DNA from: JAYRZB01 sp041916675
Lineage (GTDB): Bacteria > Pseudomonadota > Alphaproteobacteria > Rhizobiales > Devosiaceae
Direction: 5' to 3'
NCBI GenBank assembly: GCA_041916675.1
Contig: JAYRZB010000007.1
Location: 1 to 64,000, forward strand
Length of the DNA stretch: 64,000 nt
Shown here: one piece after another, positions 33,545 to 41,301 of the stretch
Numbering within the stretch: position 1 is the stretch's first letter
Layout of the letters: every line of letters starts with the position of its first letter
Translations under genes and position numbers: made by a program
The notes under the pieces: model-generated
Database searches by the model: none
The model's input: the letters and a program-made list of their open reading frames with translations, nothing else
Told to the model about the DNA's origin: nothing

Positions 33545-35272
33545 CTACTCGTCACCTTCTTCCCCCTCGACCTCATCATCTTCCTCCGGTTCCGGGATCG
33601 GCAGAGAAGCGGGCGCGAAGCGCTCGGTGTAACCCTCTGCCGGGAAGGCCAGATAGCGGGGCAACCAGTTCTCGGCCTGCATCTGGCGGGTGCCATCAAG
33701 GCAGTCGGTAATGATCTTCTTCTGTACCTTGGCGGTGGAGGTCGTGTGCGCACTGGCGATATCCCTGCCCGCCACTTCGGCCACCATCGCATTGAGCGCT
33801 TCCTTGTCACGCAGCAGCGTGAAAAAGCCGTCCTCCGGCTCCCACCACTGGCGCATGTCGACGCCGATCTGCTGGCCGGTGAGTGCGATCAGTTCGTCCT
33901 CTGCCGACAGGCTCTCAGCCATCAGGAAAGTCAACACTTTGGCAACAGCATCATCCTCAAGAGCCATGATCGCCGCGAACAGTTCGTCGTGGCACACCGA
34001 GAACGCCATGTCGCCCCGCAGCCCGATCACCGGTTCATCGTCCTCCCCGGCGATGCCGAGAAGCTGACGGATTTCGGCGCGGGCCTGTACATGTCGCGCC
34101 TGTCCCCGGCTTGCCGCGATGCTTTCGCTGATCGCGGTGTTTTCAGCCCGCAGCGGCTCGGAGTTCACGCGCCACAAGGGCGAACCCACCAGCATGTGAA
34201 AGGCGATGAGCCGCAGGGCCACACCCGGATGATCGAGCAGTGCCGCGCTCACAGCTGACTGACGATGCAGGGCCAGATAGTTCTGCATGGCCTTGGTCAG
34301 TTCCGAGCTTCCCGTCTTCGGCGCTTCGCCCTGGGGGCCTTCCGCCTTGCGCTTTACCTCGCGGGTCGGGCGGTAGCCTTCGTGGAACTCGACCTCACCG
34401 TCATGGGTGCAGGTCACATAGACAAAGCCACCCTTGGTCTTTGGCACCTTGGTGTATTCCCAGCCGGCCCAATGCTGGCCCACCTCAAAGATCACCACGT
34501 CCTGCCAGCCCTTCTCGATATAGGCTTCGCGGGCTTTGGCGATAGCCGTGTTCTGAAGCGTCCAGAAATCCTCGGCCTTGCTGAAATAGCGTTCCTGTCC
34601 GAACAGGTCGGACACGATGGCCCCTGTATAACCCTCCACGTCAAAGAGGGCATTGCTGACGGGTATCTGGCTGCCGCCAAACATCCATTCGCGCAATGTC
34701 CGGCCCACCGGGGCGTATTCATCATCGCTCTTGAGCAGCCGGTACCATTCCTTCTGCTGACGGACGGTTGCCATGGTGAGGATGCGCAGGGTATCGGGCC
34801 GCACTTCCTCACGACGATAGGCGTTCAGGATCGGCTCGATGATCCGGGAGATTGCCAGCCGCTGACTCACCAGCCTCTCGGTGATGCCGAACCGGGCGGC
34901 GATGCCTTCGGCGGACTCGCCCGCATCGATCAGCGCGGCGAAGGCCTTATATTGATCGATCTCATCCATGGGCAGGCGGGCCACATTCTCGGCCAGCGAT
35001 GCTTCGATGGCGGTAGCATCCTCGCCGTTCTCCATGATGATGCACGGCACCGGGTCCACCGGCCCCTCGGCGGCAAGGGTCTTGAGAGCGCCAAGGCGGC
35101 GCTGCCCGGCCACCACTTCAAAGCCTTCGCAGTTGGGCCGTACCAGCAGCGGCTGCAACACGCCAAGGGAACGGATGGAGAGCACAAGGTCGGCAACGTC
35201 CTTGGCCCCCTTCTTCCTGACATTGAGGGGGCATGGTTTGAGTTGGTCGATGGTCAGGTGTTCGAGTTTCAT
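33545..35272 (-). CDS. ParB/RepB-family DNA-binding protein
   Basis: A 575-residue protein. The N-terminal ParB domain covers about 1-110 (KLEHLTIDQLKPCPLNVRKKG, SLGVLQPLLVRP, FEVVAGQRRLGALKTL, IEASLAENVARLPMDEIDQYKAF), followed by a helix-turn-helix (about 115-145, EGIAARFGITERLVSQRLAISRII). The long C-terminal ~400 residues are variable and end in an acidic tail. Start at ATG 35272 after AAAGGA. No ParA partner is seen, so it may act as a regulator or nucleoprotein organiser of the element rather than in partition. Confidence 0.88.
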   Translation of the reverse strand: MKLEHLTIDQLKPCPLNVRKKGAKDVADLVLSIRSLGVLQPLLVRPNCEGFEVVAGQRRLGALKTLAAEGPVDPVPCIIMENGEDATAIEASLAENVARLPMDEIDQYKAFAALIDAGESAEGIAARFGITERLVSQRLAISRIIEPILNAYRREEVRPDTLRILTMATVRQQKEWYRLLKSDDEYAPVGRTLREWMFGGSQIPVSNALFDVEGYTGAIVSDLFGQERYFSKAEDFWTLQNTAIAKAREAYIEKGWQDVVIFEVGQHWAGWEYTKVPKTKGGFVYVTCTHDGEVEFHEGYRPTREVKRKAEGPQGEAPKTGSSELTKAMQNYLALHRQSAVSAALLDHPGVALRLIAFHMLVGSPLWRVNSEPLRAENTAISESIAASRGQARHVQARAEIRQLLGIAGEDDEPVIGLRGDMAFSVCHDELFAAIMALEDDAVAKVLTFLMAESLSAEDELIALTGQQIGVDMRQWWEPEDGFFTLLRDKEALNAMVAEVAGRDIASAHTTSTAKVQKKIITDCLDGTRQMQAENWLPRYLAFPAEGYTERFAPASLPIPEPEEDDEVEGEEGDE

Positions 35273-35346
35273 GATGTTGGTCCTTTCTTGGGTTGGCGCA
35301 GCCAAAAAGCCGCGCATGCACCCCTGGCCAGCGCCGAGCGTCCGAA

Positions 35347-35372
35347 CAAAAAAGCCCGCCATGCGGCGGGCT
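35347..35372 (-). terminator. Rho-independent terminator or attenuator in parB-like leader
   Basis: On the minus strand AGCCCGCC-GCAT-GGCGGGCT (35353-35372) is followed by TTTTTTG. It lies between the hypothetical gene at 35617-36006 and the parB-like gene, so it can end the former or attenuate the latter. Confidence 0.75.
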
Positions 35373-35463
35373 GAGAGGACCAAGGACCGAAAGCGGGCGA
35401 TGCCAAAGCCGAAGCCGCGCATAGCGCGGCCCTGGTCCTGACAACACGGGAGACGGCAACGCC

Positions 35464-35482
35464 GTCGAATGGAGCGGGCCGG
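35464..35482. repeat. Dispersed 19-bp repeat, copy 1
   Basis: GTCGAATGGAGCGGGCCGG occurs here and again at 54181-54199. Each copy is preceded within about 25 bases by ACGGGAGA and lies upstream of a leftward element gene (the parB-like gene and the gene at 53826-54071). It may be a shared regulatory or recombination-derived sequence. Confidence 0.6.
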
Positions 35483-35616
35483 AAGGACTTCGGCTATTGG
35501 GTCACATCGCCAGCGTCGGTGTAAGCTGGACAATAAGGGTGCCATGGGCGCGCATATCGCGCCCCGCAATAAGACGGGCTGCGTGCAGCCCGTCCTTCAT
35601 TCTGCCCTGCAAAACG

Positions 35617-36006
35617 CTATTGTACCCGCGTCCAGCGCTCGCGCGGTTCATTGCGCCTGGCCCAGTCTTTTTCGAGCGCGGGCATGAAGGGCAGCAGTTC
35701 GGCCGGCACATCGGGATCGATGCCCGGCAGTTCGACGACACCGTCGCGCCTTGCCAGGTGGAGCAGCAGCGTCGCAAACAGCACGTCGCCGCGATAGGGT
35801 ATGTTCAGCGCCGCCTGAATTTCATCGGCATCCTTCCCCTCCCGGAGCATGTCGAGAAACGGTGGGATCTTCGGATCGGGAATGTAGATGAAGGGATCGG
35901 GGTAGAGCCGCCGGTGACGATCGGAAAACAGGAAGTCATGATGGCTGGTCAGGACGACCTTGAGGCGTTGCTGCTGCTGTTGTTCTTCTTCCTGCTCTGG
36001 CGTCAT
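35617..36006 (-). CDS. Hypothetical protein
   Basis: 129 residues with a Gln/Glu-rich start (TPEQEEEQQQQQ) and a proline-rich middle (RRLYPDPFIYIPDPKIPPF). No family recognised. It is transcribed divergently from the abiE operon and upstream of the parB-like gene, with a terminator between. Its regular protein-like composition and lack of a competing frame support it. Confidence 0.55.
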   Translation of the reverse strand: MTPEQEEEQQQQQRLKVVLTSHHDFLFSDRHRRLYPDPFIYIPDPKIPPFLDMLREGKDADEIQAALNIPYRGDVLFATLLLHLARRDGVVELPGIDPDVPAELLPFMPALEKDWARRNEPRERWTRVQ

Positions 36007-36259
36007 CGCTCGCCGCCTCCGATTTTGCCGGTATGCAGACTCGGTTATTCGCTGTGCCCGCGCAAGCGGCCCTGCCAGGGATCGTCGCCCGAAATGGGCC
36101 GAAACCGCCCCTGCCGGGTTCGGGGGCGCAAGCCATAGAGCCCGGCCGGCCGCGGGCCGGGGCAGCCAACAGGAATCGGGTATTATCGGGTAGGAAATCG
36201 GGTACGAAGTCGATCAAGCCTGCGGAATCCTGCCGTTCGCCGTCCTTTGATCTTCTAGC

Positions 36260-36286
36260 CATATGTCAATCTTGGATTGACATATG
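36260..36286. promoter_or_regulatory. Inverted repeat IR1, probable AbiEi operator
   Basis: CATATGTCAAT-CTTGG-ATTGACATATG is a perfect inverted repeat with 11-bp arms. The right arm contains TTGACA, a consensus -35 hexamer for abiEi. AbiEi antitoxins are known to repress their own promoter through paired inverted repeats. Confidence 0.7.
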
Positions 36287-36334
36287 CCGCTACTGGTAAA
36301 GTGACCCTCGCATTCACTTTGAACTTGTGCCATA

Positions 36335-37189
36335 ATGTCAATTATGGATGGACAAGGCACGTCAAAGCTGAAGCAGGTTCTCCAGAACGTCCCACCGGGC
36401 TTTCTGGTCGATACAGCATGGATGAACCGGCACGCGATCTCGCGCCAGTCAGTCTCCGCCTATGTCAAACAGGGCTGGCTCGAACGGGTCATGACCGGCC
36501 TTTATCGTCGCCCCTTCACCTCATCGGAAAACCCCGAAGCGGTGAGCGGCTGGAAAATACCGCTGCTCTCGGCGCAGTGGCTCATGGGCCATCGCTTCCA
36601 TGTGGGGGGCATGTCCGCGCTGGCCCTCCAGGGCTATGAGCACTACCTCGCGCTGGGCGGCAGGACCACCATCCATCTTTACGGCCCCGACATACCGGCA
36701 TGGCTGTTCAAGCTGCGTGTGGATGCCAAGCTCACACGTCACGGCACCACGCTGTTCGGGGACCTCGAAACCGGCATAGAGGACGGCCGCTTCACCCTCG
36801 ATGATCAAACGGATTCAACAATAGCCCTCAGCCCGTGGCGCTGGCCTATGCGGATGTCTTCGCCGGAGCGGGCGATCCTCGAAGCGCTCGACGAACTGCC
36901 GGGTCACGAGAGCTTTCACAATCTGGATGCCGTCTTCGAGAGCTTGGCCAATCTCCGTCCCAAGCAACTCACCCTGCTGCTCAGAGCTTGTCGCAGCATC
37001 AAGGTGAAGCGTCTGTTCTTCGTCTATGCAGACAAGCACGCCCATGCCTGGCGCAAGCATATCGACAGCGTAACTATTGACCTCGGCCGGGGCGACCGGG
37101 CGCTCGCGCCCGGCGGCAAACTGCATCCGCACTACCGCGTGACGGTGCCCCCCGACCTCATGCCAACGGAGGCCGGCCATGGCGCGTGA
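36335..37189 (+). CDS. abiEi: AbiEi-family antitoxin (type IV toxin-antitoxin)
   Basis: A 284-residue antitoxin. The N-terminal winged-helix part (about 12-60, NVPPGFLVDTAWMNRHAISRQSVSAYVKQGWLERVMTGLYRR) matches the AbiEi N-terminal domain and binds the operator repeats. The rest (FHVGGMSALALQGYEHYL, SSPERAILEALDELP, KHIDSVTIDLGRGDRAL) is the AbiEi C-terminal domain. The start could be ATG 36335 or 36344; both lie within IR2 and neither has a clear ribosome binding site. It overlaps abiEii by 11 bases, ensuring coupled expression. Confidence 0.9.
   Translation: MSIMDGQGTSKLKQVLQNVPPGFLVDTAWMNRHAISRQSVSAYVKQGWLERVMTGLYRRPFTSSENPEAVSGWKIPLLSAQWLMGHRFHVGGMSALALQGYEHYLALGGRTTIHLYGPDIPAWLFKLRVDAKLTRHGTTLFGDLETGIEDGRFTLDDQTDSTIALSPWRWPMRMSSPERAILEALDELPGHESFHNLDAVFESLANLRPKQLTLLLRACRSIKVKRLFFVYADKHAHAWRKHIDSVTIDLGRGDRALAPGGKLHPHYRVTVPPDLMPTEAGHGA
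36336..36354. promoter_or_regulatory. Inverted repeat IR2, probable second AbiEi operator
   Basis: TGTCAAT-TATGG-ATGGACA repeats the core of IR1 (TGTCAAT-n5-ATTGACA) with one mismatch and the same spacer length. It overlaps the abiEi start codon region. The two centres are 72 bases apart. Confidence 0.65.
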
Positions 37190-38096
37190 ACGATATGTTC
37201 GTCAGGTCGAACTGCTGGTGAGAACCCTGCCCTATGTGGCGCGGCAGGACGTGTTCGCGCTCAAGGGCGGCACGGCCATCAATCTCTTCTACCGCGACAT
37301 GCCGCGCCTCTCGGTCGATATCGACTTGGTCTATTTGCCGATCGAAGACCGGGCAACCTCGCTCGCCCGCATCGATGCCGCGCTCGATGCCCTGCAGGCC
37401 GACCTGCGGAAGAATCTGCGCGGTGCCAGTGGCCAGCGCATAGCCGGCGGCGGCAACAACGATACGCGCGTGCTGGTGCGTCAGGTCGGCAGCGAGATCA
37501 AGATCGAAACCTCGCCGGTCGGCCGAGGCACGGTCCACCCGCCTGAGCTCCGCGCCGTCACCGACGCGGTGGCCGATGAATTCGGCTTCGCGGAAATGCA
37601 GGTGGTCGCCTTTGAAGACCTGTTCGGCGGCAAGCTGCATGCCGCGCTCGACCGCCAGCATCCGCGCGACCTCTATGATGTGAAACTGCTCCACGAGAAC
37701 GAAGGCATCACGGATGCGCTGTTCCGAACCTTCTTGGTCTATGTCGCCAGCTCAAACCGCCCCCCGCATGAACTGCTGCGACCGAACCTGAAACCGCTAG
37801 AAGAAGCCTTCGTGCAGGAATTCGAGGGGATGACGACGCAGACCGTCAGCCTTGATGAACTGCTGGTAACGCGTACCCGCATGATCGACGAGATCACGGC
37901 CCGGCTGGATGAGAAGGCTAGGGGGTTCCTTCTCTCGCTCCATGACGGCGCGCCGGAGTTCGACCTCATCGGCCTCCCACATGCAATCAGCCTGCCCGCC
38001 GTGCAATGGAAGCTGCTCAACCTGCGCACCCTCAAAGAGCAGAATCCTGCCAAGCATGAAGAGCAGCGTGAAGCGATCGAGCGCCTGGCCGGCTAG
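37179..38096 (+). CDS. abiEii: AbiEii-family nucleotidyltransferase toxin
   Basis: A 305-residue toxin of the DUF1814/AbiEii nucleotidyltransferase family. Catalytic-fold motifs are LKGGTAINLFYRD (28-40) and SVDIDLVYLP (45-54), holding the metal-binding Asp pair; FEDLFGGKLHAALDRQHPRDLYDVKLL (about 145-171) is the downstream family block. AbiEii stops growth after phage infection and is countered by AbiEi without direct binding. Its stop overlaps that of the convergent pAgo gene. Confidence 0.93.
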   Translation: MARERYVRQVELLVRTLPYVARQDVFALKGGTAINLFYRDMPRLSVDIDLVYLPIEDRATSLARIDAALDALQADLRKNLRGASGQRIAGGGNNDTRVLVRQVGSEIKIETSPVGRGTVHPPELRAVTDAVADEFGFAEMQVVAFEDLFGGKLHAALDRQHPRDLYDVKLLHENEGITDALFRTFLVYVASSNRPPHELLRPNLKPLEEAFVQEFEGMTTQTVSLDELLVTRTRMIDEITARLDEKARGFLLSLHDGAPEFDLIGLPHAISLPAVQWKLLNLRTLKEQNPAKHEEQREAIERLAG

Positions 38097-39631
38097 ATGT
38101 AGTGCCTGAAAGGCAGCGGCTTGGAATCGACTTCAGGAATGGCAGTTAGAATTTCGCCGACATCGTTGGCGAAGCGAAGAGTGACTGGATAGCCATCTCC
38201 ATAGATGCACGTGTTGAAGTTCAGCTTCGTCAGGGCAACGATATCGGCCAGCACTTGTTCGAGCGGCGTGTCTCCAAAGACAATCTTGACCTTAAGGGGT
38301 GTAGGGATTTCACGTCCGGGATACGTGCGAAGCTTGGGCACATATCCGGATGACCAGAGAAAGCCGTTGCGATCGTCCACCTTCAGCGCCAGACCCCGCA
38401 TGATGCCGCGCCGGCCCTGCTCACGGAAAAGCTTAAGGTCGTTAGGGCGACGGATCTGAATACCGCTGATCCGCGTGCCTTCCGGCGCAGCGTCGCGAAA
38501 ACCGGCAATCTCGTCCCTGTTGAAATTCGTCTGCCCATGGATGAATAGCTCGCTCGGAGCCCTACCGCCGTGCCATTTCTTATAGCTCTCAACGCATCGC
38601 CTAACGATGTCGGCGGCATACTCGCGTGGAAGGTGGAACTCGCCCTGCTTCTCGGAGGCCCAAGAGCCTACCGAGCCCTTGAAGACGATGCCTTCGCCAG
38701 TGTGCAGAAACATCTGCGCCCCGCAGCAGGCTTCGAACTCATCCTGAGCATTTGTATGCGTTCGCTTGAAGACGAGGCCTATGTAACAAACGCCGTCCCG
38801 AATGTCGGCGAGTGACCAGGGCAGCTCGCCCGCCTTATAGTAGATCGCAGTGCCAAGGTTCCAGGCAATGGTCGCATCGTCTTGGAGTTTGCGCTTGGGC
38901 TTTCCCTTTTCATTGAGGTTGGCTTGGGGCGCGATGGTGGTCTGTCGCACGATCTGCGTCACGGCTTCGCAACCAAGCAGCTTGGCCTTTAGCTGATTGT
39001 GAAAGTGGTTCTCATAGAGATGCTTCTCGGCGGCGTCGTTGATGTCGTCGAAAAGGTCGGGCGCATCGAGCAGCGCCATCGCCTGTCGATGCGTGAGTGC
39101 ACTTTCGCTGGATACACGGTCCATCTTTGGAACTACCGACTTCGGGCGGCAATGCTTCCAGAGGAGTTCCGGCACAACCACGAACCACAGAGCCACCTTG
39201 GGACTCTCATCGGTAACCCACGACCGCATTGGGCCGGCAAAGAGCTCGACCGCGTCGTAGACGCGCTGATACGGGTCGGCATTGTTAATTGCATCACTCA
39301 GCACCTGCGCGTCGATAGGCAGAGTCACGCGGGGCACGGGATTGAGCTGCGCGCGAAAGACCGCCTCAAAGCCGGGGAACATCACCGAGCTTGCTACGTC
39401 CGGATCGGCGGGAATCGGACCTGCCAGCCGATGTACCCATGCGACGAGTTGGTCAATGCCTTCCTGCGTACCTATCACCCCGTACCGAATGCCGGCGAGC
39501 TCGTTGGGTGGGCCAAAAAGGAGAAGGCCGTCCTTTGGATCGGCAAGCGCTTGCTCGTGAGCAAAACGGAGACGTGGCTCAGGCAGGTGTACGAGCGTCT
39601 GAGCGGAACGGGCGAGCGACTTAGGCTTCAT
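38093..39631 (-). CDS. Short prokaryotic Argonaute (SPARTA pAgo)
   Basis: A 512-residue short pAgo with MID and PIWI regions only. Landmarks: LPEPRLRFAHEQALADPKDGLLLFGP at the N-terminus, YGVIGTQEGI, TAIYYKAGELPWSL then CYIGLVFKR, PSELFIHGQTNFNRDEIAGF, and the C-terminal LTKLNFNTCIYGDGYPVTLRFANDVGEIL. These match the pAgo of TIR-APAZ (SPARTA) systems in order and length. PIWI slicer residues are lost in this group; it binds guide RNA and target DNA rather than cutting. ATG at 39631 overlaps the TIR-APAZ stop by 11 bases; the upstream in-frame extension is antisense-like and was rejected. Confidence 0.93.
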   Translation of the reverse strand: MKPKSLARSAQTLVHLPEPRLRFAHEQALADPKDGLLLFGPPNELAGIRYGVIGTQEGIDQLVAWVHRLAGPIPADPDVASSVMFPGFEAVFRAQLNPVPRVTLPIDAQVLSDAINNADPYQRVYDAVELFAGPMRSWVTDESPKVALWFVVVPELLWKHCRPKSVVPKMDRVSSESALTHRQAMALLDAPDLFDDINDAAEKHLYENHFHNQLKAKLLGCEAVTQIVRQTTIAPQANLNEKGKPKRKLQDDATIAWNLGTAIYYKAGELPWSLADIRDGVCYIGLVFKRTHTNAQDEFEACCGAQMFLHTGEGIVFKGSVGSWASEKQGEFHLPREYAADIVRRCVESYKKWHGGRAPSELFIHGQTNFNRDEIAGFRDAAPEGTRISGIQIRRPNDLKLFREQGRRGIMRGLALKVDDRNGFLWSSGYVPKLRTYPGREIPTPLKVKIVFGDTPLEQVLADIVALTKLNFNTCIYGDGYPVTLRFANDVGEILTAIPEVDSKPLPFRHYI

Positions 39632-41060
39632 CATCATCGTCCTCGTCATCAACAACATCTTCCACCAGCTCGATGTCGGCTGTCTCGTCCAGGCCGGTAT
39701 CATTGTCCTCGAAGTAGCTGACCGGCGATTTGAATCGCATAGGTACCATGGACAACTGGATGTCATCTCCGCCCGTGGCCAGCGCCATAGAATCGCTCCC
39801 GCTTCCAAGCTGGGAGCAGAAGGCGAGAAGACGGTCCCGCCATTCGCGGTTCCACCAATTCCGGCAAACGCCGCGGCGGGCTTTGTGCATCCGCTCCGGC
39901 TTGTCCCAGGGCTGCTTTCCATCGTCGGTGAAGATCACGTGGTGGCGAAGCACAACGCGTGGAAATGGCGAGAGCTGGACCGAAGCAGAGACTGCATAGT
40001 GCCAGAACCCATCCGGGACCTTGGTTCCATCAATGAGGCGCTTGCTCTTGGTTCCGACCATCTGACGATAGGTGCGCCGGCCAAGGCGAGGCTGGAAGAA
40101 CGCCCGGTCCTTTTCGAGGGTCCCGCGGGCGAAGAAGAAAGCCAGCAATCCGCTCGCGAGAGGAAAGCCCACGCAATTTCGGGCTTTGATTGCGCCTTCC
40201 CAGCTTTGACGCACGAGATCGCTCACGATGTTGCTTGCGTCAAAGGAGGCGATATCGAGTGCCTCCCAGCCCTGGGAGAGAAGCGTCTTAACCGAATGAC
40301 TTTCGCTCGATGCCCATTCGTCGCCGAGATGCAGATGCACTTCAGGCGGCGGGGCGAAAGTCAACAGAAGGTCCTCATGCACGCGGTGAGGATGCGGAAA
40401 TGAGGAGAAATGGGCTGCAATGCCCTTCGCGCCACCGCGATACCGATGAGCGTATATCTTCTTCGGCAGCGTCAGCTGGAACCAGTTGGAGAGATAGTCA
40501 TCCTTGACCCGCGCCGGCCGTCTGGTCTTGTCGATCGCCTTTTCGTACCAATTCATGACGGCCGAGGCATTGGCGTTAGGTGACCGAGGAATCTGCTCGC
40601 GCTCGAGCAGGGTGAGCAGCTGACGAAGGCCGCCCGCCCATGTCTCGTCAAAACGCACAATGTTCAGATCGCTCAACCCAGGCTGCATGCTCTGGAATGG
40701 AAATGCATCAATCTTCAAAGGGACTATGAAGTCCTTGAGATTGTGCTGGGCTTGGGCGTCGCGAGCCAGTTTCAACTCGCGCAGCGCGCCTGGCTTTGTA
40801 TTGCCATGCAGGGTCGAGACGAAGAGAAACCGGCAGGCAGCAGAGTCTATTGCTTCCTCGATGTCCCGCCAGAAGAGTTCTCCGCCAAGCAGCTGCGTGA
40901 CGTCAGACCACACTTGGTAACCAGCGATCACTAGCTGTGCAGCAAGCCACCTGACAAAGTCGTTATCTTCAGGGGAGGCGTGGCTGATGAAGATCGTCCG
41001 GCGCTCGCGCACGGAAGCATTGCCGGATGATTGGGGTATGGTTTCACACTCCTGGATCAT
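39621..41060 (-). CDS. TIR-APAZ protein (SPARTA NADase effector)
   Basis: A 479-residue protein. The TIR domain (about 20-160) starts RTIFISHASPEDNDFVRWL, and RELKLA near residue 95 carries the catalytic-type Glu. The APAZ region (about 190-440) includes DYLSNWFQLTLP, GTLEKDRAFF, FWHYAVSASVQLSPFPRVVLRHHVIFTDDG and NWWNREWRDRLLAF, which closely parallel the characterised SPARTA proteins as I recall them. An acidic tail (DVVDDEDDDDEA) is also shared with that family. With the pAgo it forms a dimer that, after guide-directed DNA recognition, assembles and destroys NAD(P), killing the infected cell. Confidence 0.95.
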   Translation of the reverse strand: MIQECETIPQSSGNASVRERRTIFISHASPEDNDFVRWLAAQLVIAGYQVWSDVTQLLGGELFWRDIEEAIDSAACRFLFVSTLHGNTKPGALRELKLARDAQAQHNLKDFIVPLKIDAFPFQSMQPGLSDLNIVRFDETWAGGLRQLLTLLEREQIPRSPNANASAVMNWYEKAIDKTRRPARVKDDYLSNWFQLTLPKKIYAHRYRGGAKGIAAHFSSFPHPHRVHEDLLLTFAPPPEVHLHLGDEWASSESHSVKTLLSQGWEALDIASFDASNIVSDLVRQSWEGAIKARNCVGFPLASGLLAFFFARGTLEKDRAFFQPRLGRRTYRQMVGTKSKRLIDGTKVPDGFWHYAVSASVQLSPFPRVVLRHHVIFTDDGKQPWDKPERMHKARRGVCRNWWNREWRDRLLAFCSQLGSGSDSMALATGGDDIQLSMVPMRFKSPVSYFEDNDTGLDETADIELVEDVVDDEDDDDEA

Positions 41061-41071
41061 CCGGCCGTTCC

Positions 41072-41212
41072 TTACTTCTTCTTGTTCGGACGCTGGGTAA
41101 GCGCCGACGCAGCAGCGGTCTTGGCTGCCTTGCTGGAGTTCGGGTTGCTAAGAACCTTAGCCGCCGCCGACGCTGCCTTGGCACTGGTCACTTCGTTGTT
41201 CCGTTTGGACAT
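41072..41212 (-). CDS. 46-residue Ala/Lys-rich small protein in the SPARTA operon
   Basis: ATG at 41212 follows GGAGGTGATGAG, an excellent ribosome binding site, and opens 46 codons to TAA at 41072. The sequence runs MSKRNNEVTSAKAASAAAKV, LSNPNSSKAAKTAAASAL, TQRPNKKK: basic, Ala/Ser/Lys-rich and probably helical in the middle. The TIR-APAZ start is 11 bases after its stop, so it is the first gene of the SPARTA operon. I recall similar small proteins as widespread but uncharacterised. A DNA- or RNA-binding or inhibitor role is only a guess. Confidence 0.75.
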   Translation of the reverse strand: MSKRNNEVTSAKAASAAAKVLSNPNSSKAAKTAAASALTQRPNKKK

Positions 41213-41254
41213 CTCATCACCTCCGATCTTGACGAGTCGCACCGATAGGAATAA

Positions 41255-41291
41255 AAACTATACACATCATCTTTTGATGTCAATATAGTTT
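41255..41291. promoter_or_regulatory. Nested palindrome between SPARTA and WYL operons, probable operator
   Basis: Two concentric inverted repeats: AAACTATA (41255-41262) with TATAGTTT (41284-41291), and ACATCA (41264-41269) with TGATGT (41275-41280). The region is AT-rich and the only gap between two divergent defence operons. It lies 43 bases before the small SPARTA gene and 10 bases before the WYL gene start. The arms include TATA-type -10-like sequences, so protein binding would block both promoters. Confidence 0.75.
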
Positions 41292-41301
41292 CTATACGGA
41301 T

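Noticed and set aside
35936..36262. A 108-codon minus-strand frame upstream of the gene at 35617-36006
   Set aside because: Its ATG is embedded in the IR1 operator, it overlaps the next gene out of frame, and the product is Pro/Gly/Ala-rich without family features.
39632..39922. N-terminal extension of the pAgo frame by 97 residues
   Set aside because: The extension overlaps TIR-APAZ coding sequence in another frame and has Ser/Thr/Trp-rich shadow composition. SPARTA pAgo length and N-terminus fit the ATG at 39631.
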